This document shows positions 11,206 through 22,810 of a stretch of 64,000 nt of DNA, piece after piece (position 1 is the stretch's first letter; each line of letters opens with the position of its first letter). Position numbers and translations under genes: made by a program. The DNA comes from Helichrysum umbraculigerum. Taxonomy: Eukaryota > Streptophyta > Magnoliopsida > Asterales > Asteraceae. The notes below the pieces were generated by a model that saw nothing but the letters and a program-made list of their open reading frames with translations, did no database searches and had not been told where the DNA came from. The DNA is taken from the NCBI GenBank assembly GCA_949592205.1, contig CATIUR010000003.1, positions 79,574,501-79,638,500 on the forward strand. Direction: 5' to 3'.

Positions 11206-11860
11206 GCGCATGCTTTGCATGGTACATAATCTTGATTCATACACTGTTGATCGAAATGGACAATTGATGCTCTTATCAGATTTCAAGAACAATTGAAATC
11301 ATCATAAATTGAGTTACTTATTTTTATGTCTTGCTACTAAGCACTTTGATTTTGTGTAGCCTTGTATAAACAGAGCAAACCAACTACAAAACAGTTCCAC
11401 GACTAATTCCACCACTGTATTAAAACCTAACTTTTCGTACATTTTATTTTCCACATAAAAGCAGAACGCCATTATTATACATGCAACTGGTTCAGTGATC
11501 AAAGACTTCAACATGAACAGAATTATCGGCTAAAGCCGTTTCAGCCGTTTCAAGCTCTACAAACAATTAGCAACACATGAAGAAGGTATAGAAAGTAAAT
11601 GTAAATGGTCATTCCGTGGGTAAAGCATAGCAAAATCCATAAACGGAAATCAAATTGAAATACAGTACAAATTCATATTGCTTCTGTTAAATCACACAAA
11701 CATCACACAATTTTTACCTTAAACCACCACACTAGTTCATGAAAAGTAAAATCCATCCGGTACGCCAGTCATTCATCATTAATCTACATACCAGGGACAC
11801 TATAGACATGTAACATAAAATGAAGAATAGGGGCATCTTCATTGACATTTATGCAGAGCT
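11206..11860. other. ADF 3' UTR / downstream region
   Basis: Non-coding sequence downstream of the ADF stop codon on the minus strand. It probably includes the 3' UTR. I do not see a clear canonical AATAAA close to the stop and cannot place the poly(A) site. Confidence 0.5.
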
Positions 11861-13908
11861 TCAACTTGCTCGGCTTTGAATAACATCAAGCCCAACTTCA
11901 CTAGCATCTGTTGCTTGCAACTCCACCTGAATACCATCAAGCTCTCTCTTGAACCTGTCCTTGGAACTTGCGTAAATCATCTTGCTCCTCACCCTTGCAG
12001 TGTCCGGAGACCTTGTCACGTGAGGATTAAAACACGTCAGTCAAACTTCAAACAACCTTTGAAATAAATATGCAACAATGGAGGGGGGTTTTAACTACTA
12101 CCATGCGATGAAGAAAATTCTGCTCTTTTGAACACCTTCTGGGGTCAAAAAGTCATAATCAAAGACAGCATATCGGCACTCATCAGCAGGTAGGCATGCT
12201 GCGAAAGCATCATAAGTCTCAGCTGGTTCTCCAAGCTTTTCCACAATCACCTGCTTCTGCTTCTCTTCAATCTTGTAAATGATGAAGCGAAAGGTCCTTT
12301 TTGCCTTCAATTCCATAAACTTAAGCTTGCACTCATCGTGCACTGCCATCCCTGATGCTGCATTGGCCTACAAGTTTAATTGATTATCAGTCAAAAATAC
12401 TGCAACATTATCAAATAGAGATTAACAGTCTGATAAGTTATTAGAGTGCACATATTTCTGTATGAGTAGTCTGTTCAGTAAATGTTAAAAATAAAGAGAT
12501 AAAACTGAATCCATGTATTGAGAATAGATATAGCAAGGCATATAAGAGAGAGTTGGGCCATGGCTATGTGTAAGGCTATAAATCAATCTGCAAACCCACA
12601 TCACTCTTCATTAAGTTCACAGATATTGTGGTCTACAATTAGCAAGACCGTGAAATTCCATAAAAATAATAATAATAAAAGCAACGCCTATTGTCATATA
12701 GCTTTTCATTACATCACCAAAGACTCTACATACACCACCTGGTACTACAAGTTGTTTGGTGACAAAATCATTGGCATGAGGTGATACCAATGAGGCATCC
12801 TACTCAATACCACATTAAACAATCCCCACTACATCTTTGGTGAAACCGAAACCCTGTACTAAATAAATCATATGTCACTATTTACAGGTTTTCAGATTTT
12901 CGGATTGTTAATGCAGATTGCAGATAGTTTAAAATTATGCTATAGATATCTTGACAAAACCAAAAAGTTATGATTATAGACATAAACATTCCAGTAGTTC
13001 ACGAACACTGGGTATTCCAATCAAAAATATCAACTACACGAGTGACGGTAGTTCCTAGATTTGAAACTGATCCAACTCATCTCCAGCTAAGATGTAGGTA
13101 TTGAATTTGTCAGAAAACAAAGTAAAATCAATCACAAAGAATAAACCAGCCATTTCCCCACCCAAACAAATCTAACTTTACACACAATCTGTTGCACAAC
13201 AAACTAAATTCACTTACACAGGATAACCAATAGTCCAAAAGTAAATCCACAAACCACATTAACAAACCAGCATCATACACCAATCAATCAACTAACCAAA
13301 GTTTGGCAATCAGTTAACACACAATCCCAGAGCAACTAAGCCATATACAATAAATGAGTTAACTGCACAGACAAAATAATTTTGATAAAAAAGCTAGTTG
13401 AAAATGTTCATCGAGCATGTGAGCATCCGTAAAAATATAAATAAAGCTACGCAAATACATCTTTATACCAAATGACCACAAGCTAATACATAGTATTAAA
13501 CGACATCAGATCAACTATTCAGATCAAACAACACAAATCGCATTCAAATACTCAAATGACAAATCACATAGCTCAAAAAACTCCACAAACATGAAACTAA
13601 ACTCACACATATAATCCACAGTTTCATACAAACGTCTGATCTAGCTCAACATCAAGTTATCAGGCTAGAGTTCATTATTTCAACACCGACACGTAAATCG
13701 CACATATAATAAATAATCAATCAACGAAAAAACAGATCAGCAATATCAACATCAACAGATTTACACTAATCAGCAGATTACGTACAGATCGCAGATAATA
13801 TCTAAAAGTAAGAAATAAACATAAATGCAAATAAATCGATTAATATATCTGTAAGCATATAAATCGGCAGTATATGTGCTTATGTGTAAGAGAGCTAGAA
13901 GTAACCAT
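11861..13908 (-). CDS. ADF: Actin-depolymerizing factor (ADF/cofilin), 3 exons
   Basis: Exons on the minus strand: 13908-13906 (just ATG), 12367-12102 and 12011-11861, giving a 139-residue protein, the usual plant ADF length. Introns are GT-AG: intron 1 (13905-12368, 1538 bp) follows the ATG directly, as is typical of plant ADF genes; intron 2 (12101-12012) is 90 bp and splits the Trp codon of FFIAW. The protein opens MANAASGMAVHDECKLKF with Ser6, the regulatory phosphosite known in plant ADFs. It then has YKIEEKQKQVIVEK, LPADECRYAVFDYDF and the long actin-binding helix region ARVRSKMIYASSKDRFKREL, ending QSRAS. ADF binds G- and F-actin in the cytoplasm, severs filaments and speeds actin turnover. 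No stops or frameshifts, so it is probably functional. Isoform number cannot be told from sequence alone. Confidence 0.95.
12368..13905 (-). other. ADF: ADF intron 1 (1.5 kb)
   Basis: Starts GTTACTTC after the ATG and ends TTGTAG before GCC AAT GCA. AT-rich, with no inserted transposon recognised. Long first introns in plant actin-cytoskeleton genes often carry expression-enhancing signals; that role here is inference. Confidence 0.8.
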
Positions 13909-14045
13909 GATTTCAGGCGGAGACGAACGATGGGAGAGAATTTAGGGCTCCGATTGAGAAATTTGTGTAGAGTAGGTTTTTGCGGTGAATGAGAAGACGT
14001 GTTTTGTCTGCCTTTAAATTTGGGCATATATTTTATTTTACTGTA
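13909..14045 (-). promoter_or_regulatory. ADF 5' UTR and core promoter region
   Basis: On the minus strand a TATA-like AAAATATATGCCC lies at about 14023-14036, some 120 bp upstream of the ATG. The Stowaway MITE at 14076 sits directly upstream, so the usable promoter is short or includes the MITE. The transcription start is not determined. Confidence 0.4.
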
Positions 14046-14075
14046 GAATTATATATATATTAATATTAAATATTA

Positions 14076-14325
14076 CTCCCTCAGTCCCAATTTTATTGTA
14101 ACAGACAAAAAAACACTCAATTTAAGAAAACATAATCATCTCTCTTACTTTTTGGTAAGATTACAGTTTTACCCTCTACTTTTTACCTACTTTTTTGTCT
14201 TACATATATACACTAGGGGTAAAAAAGAACTTTATCTCATTATTCTTATCTATTTATGAAAGTGGACAATAAAATTGGGACATCCATAAAAGGAATACCG
14301 GACAATAAATATGGGACGGCGGGAG
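14076..14325. mobile_element. Stowaway-type MITE (Tc1/mariner), 250 bp
   Basis: Terminal inverted repeats CTCCCTCAGTCCCAA and its complement ending GGGACGGCGGGAG, with TA duplications at 14074-14075 and 14326-14327. Same family as 18029-18279, in opposite orientation. It lies about 170 bp upstream of the ADF start codon. Confidence 0.9.
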
Positions 14326-14586
14326 TAATTATTATTATTTATATTATTATTATTATTATCACTACCAATTGTGGATTACATCCCCTCATGTTTTGTTAAT
14401 TTTCACTTTATACCCTGAAAGGACATTGGGCTCGTTTTATTAGTCCATTTCATTTCACACTTTATTTTTCGTGTTCCTTTATTTATTTTTACAAATATAG
14501 GGCTAGCAAGGGATTGGATTTATATGGGTGAATCATATTTATATTTCACAAAAATGTTTTTATTAGACAAAAAGTATCAAGTTCAT

Positions 14587-14784
14587 CAGGGGCGGAGTTA
14601 GGATTTAGAAGTAGGGGGCAAAAAAAATATTTAATTATTTGTTCATGTTTTTGGGGAGCAAAACTTATAAAATATCGTAAATACCCTTAAAAAATTTTCT
14701 TTTTACATGATTTGAGAATTCTTGGGGGGCAGCTGCCCCCCATGCCCCCCATGCCCCCCATGCCCCCCTCTACCTCCGCCCCTG
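14587..14784. mobile_element. Short hAT-type MITE (198 bp)
   Basis: Terminal inverted repeat CAGGGGCGGAG / CTCCGCCCCTG with 8-bp duplications AAGTTCAT (14579-14586) and AAGCTCAT (14785-14792, one mismatch). Near the right end CATGCCCCCC is repeated three times. A degraded relative is visible at about 19191-19320. Confidence 0.8.
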
Positions 14785-15031
14785 AAGCTCATAGTGAATT
14801 GAAACGCGATATGTTAGGAGAGGCGATATGTTTTTATATGGGTTATGATTTTTGAAACGTGATATGTTAGGAGAGGTATTAATATATTATGGGTTATGAT
14901 CTATACAATGAACATGTGCATTAATAAGTTGTATTGTATGGATTGATAATATGAAACATTAGTGCATGAATCAAATCTCATGGTGTATTTATTTATCACT
15001 ACCCGTATGTTATGAGTATAGGTATTCCTAG

Positions 15032-15738
15032 TAGGGGTGTTCACAGTTCGGTTTGACCGGTTTGAGCATAAAATTTAAACCAAACCGATAATTATGTTTG
15101 ACGTTTTTCTCAAACCAAACCACCCAATTTAATGTGTCAAACCAAATCAACTAAAACAACCAAAACCGGTTTGGTTTGGCCGGTTTGAACCAATTCTTTT
15201 ATATATCAATTTTAATAAAAATAAAAATGTTAACTAAGATTCAAGTTACATAAGACGAGTAATATTCCAATTGCATTATCTTTAGAGTTTATGAAGATAT
15301 AAATACATAATATATTAGTAAAAAAAGTGTTTAACTATATCATTCGATAAATTTTGACTTGTATAACATTATTACATAATAAGAGCTTTTTGTTTGACTA
15401 CTTTAATGTAAAATATATTTACTTATATAAGTTGTCATATTTGCAAATGAACACTATGAATACATAGAAGAAACTAATATGAGATTTGTTTGTTAAAGAC
15501 AAGCTCGATCCTTAGAATGAAATATACACACCTAGCAATCTATATAATAAAATATTATGCGGTCCGGTTTGGTTTAAACGGCCGGTTTGCATCTTGAAAC
15601 CGCAAACCAAACCATATATAACGGTTTGGAAAAACCAAAACCACTTGAACCATTATGAAAAATGAACCCGGCCAAACCAAGCAAATCATTTCGGTTTGGC
15701 CGGTTTAAACGGTTTCGGCCAAACCATCAACACCCCTA
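15032..15738. mobile_element. Non-autonomous hAT transposon (707 bp)
   Basis: Ends TAGGGGTGTTCAC and AACACCCCTA, with perfect 8-bp target duplications ATTCCTAG at 15024-15031 and 15739-15746. Subterminal regions are rich in CGGTTTGG and CCAAACCG motifs in both orientations, as in many plant hAT derivatives. No transposase ORF. Confidence 0.9.
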
Positions 15739-16189
15739 ATTCCTAGGCACTTATATAAAGATAACTGTTCCTTCACTTCCTTGATTGTGGTTTGAAGGAG
15801 ATACGGGTCGGTAGCTTCTATACTATATAATATAAGGGGGTTGATGCTGATGTCATGCAGCTGACTTGGCCCAATCTTAAGCTTGATTCATGCATACGTG
15901 GCATTAACTTGTGGTACAAATTTTTTCAAAAAAATGTAAATAACTAACATATCCAAAGCCTTTATTGTTGACACATTATTCTAAGCAAGCATGCATGCTT
16001 TCCTATTATCCTTAAGATTTGTATTAGTTCCAATGCATAATAATAATTACTTATTTCACACCATGGCTGGCCAACTTTTGAAAAGTTGGAATACGAAAAG
16101 GTTTGCATGCACGTTATTAATACGGGGGGGTTACACTTTGAAAACACACAAACGCTTCAGCAAGACACACACAGAAACAATCGGTAAAC

Positions 16190-16640
16190 ATGGCTGAAGA
16201 GGCTTACAACTTCATTTCTGAACTTGATACTAGAGGTGATTCATGGAAACTTAAGGTTCGTATTCTCAGCATGTGGAAGACAAACTATACACTGGAAATG
16301 ATTGTCATGGATGAGAGGGTTAGTATCAAGTTCGTTCTTCCATTTTTTTTAACTAAACCTGTAATGATATTAACATTCTTATGTTCTATGTTAGGGAGAC
16401 AAAATACATGCTGTTGTGAAGATGAACTTACATCATGTTTTTGAAAAATCTTTGGAAGAGGGAATGGTTGTTTTCCTTGCCAAGTTTGGCGTTGGTGAAA
16501 ACAGGGGCAAGTATCCAGTTTTGAATCATGTTTACAAACTAAACTTCTACCGTTCTACTTCTGTGAAAAGGTGCTCTAACTTTGATGGGCCGTTGCATGG
16601 GTTTCATTTCTTCGAGCTGTTTTCTTATCAACCGTCTGCA
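16190..16640 (+). pseudogene. RPA70-like (replication protein A large subunit) fragment, two exons
   Basis: Exon 1 is 16190-16318 and exon 2 starts at 16395; the intron is GT-AG (GTTAGT ... TGTTAG) in phase 0. The joined reading has WKLKVRILSMWKTNYTLEMI, then GDKIHAVVKMNL, FLAKFGVGENRGKYPVLNH and YKLNFYRSTSV. This is the first OB-fold DNA-binding region of plant RPA 70-kDa B-like proteins. Similarity stops near FHFFEL (about 16620); the frame then runs on through unrelated hydrophobic sequence to 16805. RPA binds single-stranded DNA; plant Helitrons often carry RPA-like genes. The remaining OB folds and zinc finger are missing, so this is a fragment or a chimeric transcript. The 3' boundary is approximate. 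Confidence 0.8.
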
Positions 16641-16773
16641 CAATTAATTGCTAATGAATTTTACCACTTCAAGCTGTTTTCTTATCTTCAGTATAACTAT
16701 AGATATATACATATTGTTGTTTTCATATCACTCTCTTTCATATACTTCTTTTTTACACCTTTTTACCCTTTTG

Positions 16774-17112
16774 TAGTACAAGACAACTTTCCAAACAATG
16801 GCTGATAATGGTCTCATGAAGAGGGAGATGATCGAGTATTTTAAAGATCAGATGGTGATTGATATACAAAGGAAACGTGAAGCTGAGACGATGCTGAAAG
16901 AGATACGCAGTCATTATGATAAAATAAACGTTGCTGTTCCTAGCGTGAAGAAGTTACAAAAGTGCAAAGTTAAAATACATTGTGTTGGTACGCTTCATGA
17001 TCAGAATTTGTTGGAGGATGATTACGAAGAGGTTATAACAGCGGTAATTGAATCGGCTGATAAAGCCATACAAGAGAAGCTGAACCACATCATGATGCTA
17101 TTTAAAAGTTAG
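16774..17112 (+). CDS. Uncharacterised ORF downstream of RPA fragment
   Basis: ATG at 16798 gives 104 residues, ending LNHIMMLFKS. An acceptor-like TTTTTACCCTTTTGTAG precedes 16774, and the frame is open from there, so it may be the last exon of a chimeric gene with the RPA fragment. The protein is charged and mostly helical in appearance (EYFKDQMVIDIQRKREAETM), with no domain I recognise. It lies inside the Helitron and could be a second captured host fragment. Coding status is uncertain. Confidence 0.4.
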
Positions 17113-17963
17113 TTTGCATGTTTTCTTAAGTTTCAATGTTTAGTACTAACATTACAGCCATGTTTTGCATGTTGATGCATGTTTACAACTTCCTATCAAT
17201 GGTGTATTGTGAAATGGTATCGTATTATTAATATATGTATATGTATGCTTCTTATTTGAGATTTTTTTCCTTTAGTTACGTACAGAAAAATAAATATATG
17301 TCGCAAAAAACTTGGAATAAGGAATGTAAATCATATTAACAAAAAGTTGCTCTTTTTTTGGTCAAAAACTATGGAAGAGTCAGGAGTACATTCTGCACAT
17401 TTTTTTTTGACTTTTTTGGAAATATAAAAACTGTAAAGTTGGGTCTTATCATATATGACCTATCTTATCAACCTTTATCATCTTTGTTTTTATTTAACTC
17501 TATACTTGCAACAAGTAAGGCAATCTTATAACCATCCCACCATTATAAAGAGTACTCTCCACAACTTTCCTAAATACATCAAAACTCTACTCCAACAATA
17601 ACCTTCCATTTATCTATTGTATCATGCTTTATTGTCATATTACTTTTAAGTCTACTTGCATTTTTAAATGTATCATTGACATTTACGTTGTCATATATGT
17701 TACATAATTGATTGTTTTTTATAATGAAGGTAGCACTTTGTTGTTAGTGAATTTTATTGGACTTCTATTTATCAAAATTCGAACATTGATATCTTATATA
17801 TCTTTTTGTAAAAAACTGTGGCTATAATGGAATGCTCCAAAACCTTGTTGCTACAATAATGACGCCATAAAAATTAATCAATCGGTTCTCGACAACTTGA
17901 TCTCTTTAATGTATGTGTATTTAAATCATATTAAAAATGAACATAACTTTTTTTTTTTTACAA
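17113..17963 (+). other. Helitron 3' non-coding region
   Basis: AT-rich, no ORF supported. It ends at the terminal hairpin and CTAG. Confidence 0.6.
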
Positions 17964-18028
17964 ACCCGTGTTTTCACGGGTCATAAAACTAGTTGTATAA
18001 TATTAGGGAGTTAGAACATTGTGATGTA

Positions 18029-18279
18029 CTCCCTCCGTCCCTAATCTATTGTCCAGTATTCCTTTTTGGGCTGTATCAAATTAATTGTTCACTTCCATAA
18101 ATAGATAAGAATAATGAGATAAAGTTCTTTTTTACCCCTAATGTATATATGTAAAACAAAAAAGTAGGTAAAAAGTAGAAGATAAAACTGTCATCTTACC
18201 AAAAAGTAAGAAAGATGATTATGTTTTCTTAAACTGCGTATTTTTTTGTCTGGGGACAATAAAATTGGGACGGAGGGAG
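18029..18279. mobile_element. Stowaway-type MITE (251 bp)
   Basis: Terminal inverted repeats CTCCCTCCGTCCC / GGGACGGAGGGAG with TA on both sides (18027-18028, 18280-18281). Its reverse complement aligns along its length with the MITE at 14076-14325. Confidence 0.93.
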
Positions 18280-18281
18280 TA

Positions 18282-19390
18282 TTAAGCAGGAAATGAAATG
18301 TCTGAAAAGCTACATAAGTATATTATGAATTTAAAATATGCTCACCTTATGACCTTATTACGAGGGGAAAAATAGTAATTACTAATTTGTTACCATTTAT
18401 AAGTTTTTAGTGCATATGTATGTGTGTGTTCGTCTATTTGGTGGTAACTTGTAAACACGATTAATTGATGAAAAAGATCCACTAATTATGTATATCTAAT
18501 TTACATTCATTTAAGTTACATAGGCGTCTTTATGGTCGTTTTTTAAGGGTCGGTGAGGAGATCGACTGTCCTGCGCCTCCAAATTATAGGGGACTCAAAA
18601 TATGTATATTTATTTATATGTGTGTGTGCGCATGCATAAATTTTAATTGTAAATTACAAGAAGAAAAATAATAGGTTCTGGTTTGTTTCAAAATTGCTTT
18701 AGCCACAACAAAAAGGTATTAAAAGAAATGTTTTATAGCTAGATAGAGGCCTTATTTCAGCGATTAATCAATTTTTAATTCGGACCTTCGAAATCTCAGA
18801 GACGGCAATGTTATGTTATACACATCTGTCAGATCAAATTGTGATTAATTGTCCTATTTTGAGCTGCGTGTTTTACTGTTTCGGTTGTTTTCCAGCAATA
18901 AAGTTGTTCGTGAGAGGAAGGTTTTCTGAATTAATGATACTAATGTGGTGTGGTTTGCTTCTATTTTCTCTTCATGTCACAATGTAATTTGTAGTTTTCG
19001 TTATTTTTCAATTAATCTCCTTGTGTTGTAAAAAAAAAATTGGCAATAGTGAACAAGATAAACGTAGAAACGGCAATATTTGACAAAATGTTTAAATATC
19101 ATGATTGTATTATTAATCTGGATTTACTTGCTTTTCTAATCCATTCAAGTTTATTTATGTAAAAGCCAAAAGGAACATACTTGTTATTAGGAGGGGAGTT
19201 AGGAAATTCAAATGGAGGGCGAAAAAAAATTATATTTATTTATTTTATAGTTTTATGAGAAACAAATTTTTAAAATGTCATTAGTACTTTTAATAAAATA
19301 TTTTTTACGTAATTTAAGCTGGTGTTTGGAGAGGCTTATTTTGATAAGCCCAGTTTAGTTTCCTTATTTGTGAGTGGGATGATAAATAAG
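18282..19390. other. Intergenic, degraded repeats
   Basis: No gene seen. About 19191-19320 resembles a decayed copy of the 14587-14784 MITE (AGGGGAGTTAGGAAATTCAA, GGGCGAAAAAAA). The remainder is AT-rich without recognisable structure. Confidence 0.5.
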
Positions 19391-22300
19391 TGTAACACCT
19401 CCAATTTCACTGTTTAGCGAAAACAAGCTTTGGGTGTTACTAATCAATAATCAAGCACCAAAGTAAAGCAAACGACATCTATATGCAACGTCGTACAATA
19501 GTACAAAAGTATTACATTGTTATCATCAAATGTAAACAAGCTTCGAGTTCGTAAATAAGTTTCCTAGAGATTCTAATACATAACTGATATACAAAAAGTA
19601 ATGCAAAAGAATCTCCACAAGTTTGTATGCATGCGACTCGAGCTATCAGTCCTGAGGGTGTGCAGTCCTACTGCTGCTGTAAACCTGAGATAAATGCTAA
19701 AAAGTGTCAACCAAAAGGTTAGTGAATCTCACAGGTTTAGTAAAGTAATCATGTATGATCCACAAGTAAGTACCAGTAATGCCCTCGAGCAAAGTAAGTA
19801 GTTTAGTAGTACAGTAAATCAGTAAGTCAACATAATTACCATGAGCTCACAAGTTGAAGCTTAACAGTGTAGTGTGAATGGTACAATCAAGTACAGTATC
19901 ACGTACCCCCGTGAGTGCTATCCGAACACTCATATGTAACAAATACTAATATGCCTGTTTCTACGGTGAAATCTATGGTAGCGCTACAACCCCAGGCAGG
20001 GATTGTCAATCCCAAATGGATCCATCTACTAGTAATCGCACTTAAGTCCATAACTAACAACTTATGATAGGAGGCTTTCAGTGGATAAACATAACTCATG
20101 TAATGCATGTAAAAGTAGTGTAAACATTTCAGTACTTGTGTTCATACGTAAATGGTAGCAAATATCTCACCCCAAAGTAGAAAACAGTAAAAGTGGGGCT
20201 ATAAGACTCACCTGAGTCTAGCAAGTACGATACTTTCGTGTAATCGAATAAGTATCCCGGATGTAAGTCCGTAGTGTCGGATGTAATTCCGTAAGTATCG
20301 GATGTAATTCCGTACGTTGGTTCTCCGAACCCTGCAACCTTCCGGCGTCCGAAACGCACAAGGTTGTAAGCAAGTAAATAAGTAAGTTGGTGTCACGAAG
20401 GAACACCCATGCTAGTTGTCCACTCAACTAGGAAATGTCCAAGTGTTTGTTTGTATATTTGTAATCATTTTGTAAATAAGTGTGGCCCGTTGGTGACGGA
20501 GGTGTAATAATAATTCAAATATTATTATTATGTAATTCATCGTGTTTGTATACCTTGTACAGTATATACATAAGTTGATTATTTGTAACATGACGTGTAA
20601 TCGTTGTTTGGGTGTAAGTCCGTGCGAGTGTAAATTCATAAGCAAATGTAACTCACGTGAAATCAGGTGTAGCGTATACTTATAAGGTATAATTAAAGTG
20701 TTTGGAGGTTGTAGGTGTTAAACACGTAGTGTGAAAACTAGTTTTGAAGCTTCTGTTTTACGCGACACTCTATGCGTCACTTCGTAATTGTTGGCGACAC
20801 TTAGACAAGTGTCGCATAGAATGATAAGTTCAGAGTTATTAGCGACATTCGGTGAAGTGTCGCAAAAGGCGTCACTAGGTTGCGGCACTTAGATAAGTGT
20901 CGCGGATTATGATTTAATAATTAATGCGTCACTGAATAGTAGTGTCGCAGATAGCGACATTTGAATTAACGCGTCATTTAGTTCAGTGTCGCAGATAGCG
21001 ACATTCGAAGGTTGCGTCACTTAAGGTCAGTGCCGCATAAAATAGAATTTACATACTATTGCGACACTCGGGTGAGTGTCGCAGATAATTTGGTCCCTAT
21101 GCGACACTAAGGTCTGATCAGTTTTAACATTAACGAGAACGTGGTCAAACGACCTCGGTTTGACCCGAAACTTTTACACATGTCTTAAATAAGTTTATAG
21201 AGCTTATAAAAATTGTCGGTTTGTGTCGGGGTTAACCCGAAGTGTCGGTTTTTACGAAATGTCAAAACAGCCCTTTGGAGCTTCGGTTCCAGATTTTTAA
21301 CCCGATTCAAGCCCCGATTTCACCCAATTATAATCCGAATCAAGCCTAACCAAAAATCACACATATTCTACTAGGTGTCTTGTTGATTTCTGCATTTTAT
21401 GGTACTTTCATAAGCTCATTTACTATTTTAACCAAAAATAAATATAAAGTGTGGTCAGATTTGATCCAAAACATACCTCTGTCCAAAGATCGAGTTTTCT
21501 AGAAAAATGGGTGTATTTATGAGCTTCGAGCAAAACACGAAAGTTGTAGACAAAAAAAATACGAAGATTTTTGCATTGGTTTCATGTATTTATATTATCG
21601 TTACGATTTTATATGATTTTTGTCGTGGAGCTGTTTTCTGGAGCAGATTTGGTGTATGTATTTATATGTTTCAAAAACGAGTTTTGTCATGTAACTTGGA
21701 CATTAACAAGTTGAATAAGCAACATAACAAGTAAATACACATCTTATAAGTAAAGTTTAAGAGTTATGAAGTTCTTACGATGCTTGTATGACGAAACGGA
21801 AAAGATAGAAACGAAGCTCGTGTTCTTGTGATCGTTTTTGCTCCAAACCGTAATGCAATTAGAGGGGATTTAGGGAGTGTTTTGGTGGTGGAATGGTGGT
21901 CTTGGGCTGCTGATTTCCAGCTGAAAAGAGAGAGGGAGAGAGATTGAAAGAGTGTGAAGTGGTTGAATGAAAAAGAAGATGGGAGATAGAGTGTAAGGGT
22001 GTGTTTGTGTGATTCATAAAGCAAGAAGGCATGGGAGGCCTTACTCCTCTCCCATGGCCGGTTTTGTGAGCCCCCAATGGGTGTGGGAGGTGTTAAATTT
22101 TGTTTCCCAAAGTTACGTTAAGTCCCGTGTTCGTTTACCCAATCGTTTTACGTTTTAATTAATCGTATAACGTTTTATATAATACTTTTTCTTAACGATT
22201 TAAAACATGATATTTTAAATGATAGTTTTACTCAAGTAATATATTCTAAGTTACTAAAATAATATTCGGGTTTTCATTTGGTCGTCGGTTTGTAAATTGT

Positions 22301-22753
22301 ATGTTTATTCGAATCGTGTAACGTTTTTAAACTTTTTAATTGTACGCGTGCAATTTCGATATTTTTACTTGAAATATTTTATCAAAATACTTATTAATGA
22401 GTTATAAAATCATAACTTGAATTTATTTTATATGTCGGGCGCGTTTCGTGCGTTTTCGTCGCGTACGGAGTGTTTTATACAATATATAATAAGTGTAATA
22501 TATTACCACAATATATTAAAGTAAATAACGTTTGTTTGGATAATTCCACATTATTTTAACAGTTTGTCACCAACGTCCATAGTAACTTGTGTCGAACCTC
22601 GTCCGGTTCATAAGTGTACGATTTAAATAAATCGCGAATACGTGTATGTAATTACACAAAATGTTACGTATATTTAGATTAATGCAAAACTAAATACACG
22701 TAGTTACAAGTAGTTTAGGCACTAATAATAGTCCTAAATTAGCGGGTGTCACA
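19391..22753 (-). repeat. 3' LTR of element B (3363 bp)
   Basis: Minus-strand orientation; outer end TGTAACACCTCC at 19391, inner end GTGTCACA at 22753. Reading on the minus strand it contains a CT-rich leader near 21850-22060, a donor-like GTAAGA at 21778, the GCGACAC hairpin array, three CGGATGTAA-TCCG units (20258-20315), a CAG|GTGAGT donor at 20211, and an acceptor-like ATCTCAG at 19685. A complete copy, unlike the right LTR. Confidence 0.92.
20761..21100 (-). repeat. GCGACAC hairpin array (element B 3' LTR)
   Basis: Multiple GCGACACT / AGTGTCGC inverted pairs. An example is a perfect 9-bp stem with a 4-nt loop at 20794-20815. The array is diverged in spacing but uses the same core as elements A and E. 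Confidence 0.85.
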
Positions 22754-22766
22754 TTCTCCCCTTGTT
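22754..22766 (-). other. Polypurine tract of element B
   Basis: On the minus strand AACAAGGGGAGAA directly precedes the LTR start TGTGACACCC. Nearly the same tract is found in A, D and E. Confidence 0.85.
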
Positions 22767-22810
22767 AGGAGAATTTCGTCCCGAAATTAGCTCGTAGTCG
22801 CGGTGTGAGT

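Larger units (their letters stand above)
15817..17992 (+). mobile_element. Non-autonomous Helitron carrying RPA70-like exons
   Basis: A candidate 5' end TCTATACTATATAATATAAG lies at 15817. The 3' end is hairpin ACCCGTG-TTTT-CACGGGT (17964-17981), an A-rich spacer and CTAG (17989-17992) followed by host T. The base before the 5' TC is T rather than the canonical A, so the 5' end is less certain. It contains an RPA-like two-exon fragment and a second ORF on the same strand but no Rep/helicase. Confidence 0.75.

Noticed and set aside
12518..12784. 88-codon plus-strand ORF
   Set aside because: Lies in intron 1 of the ADF gene on the other strand, with no recognisable features.
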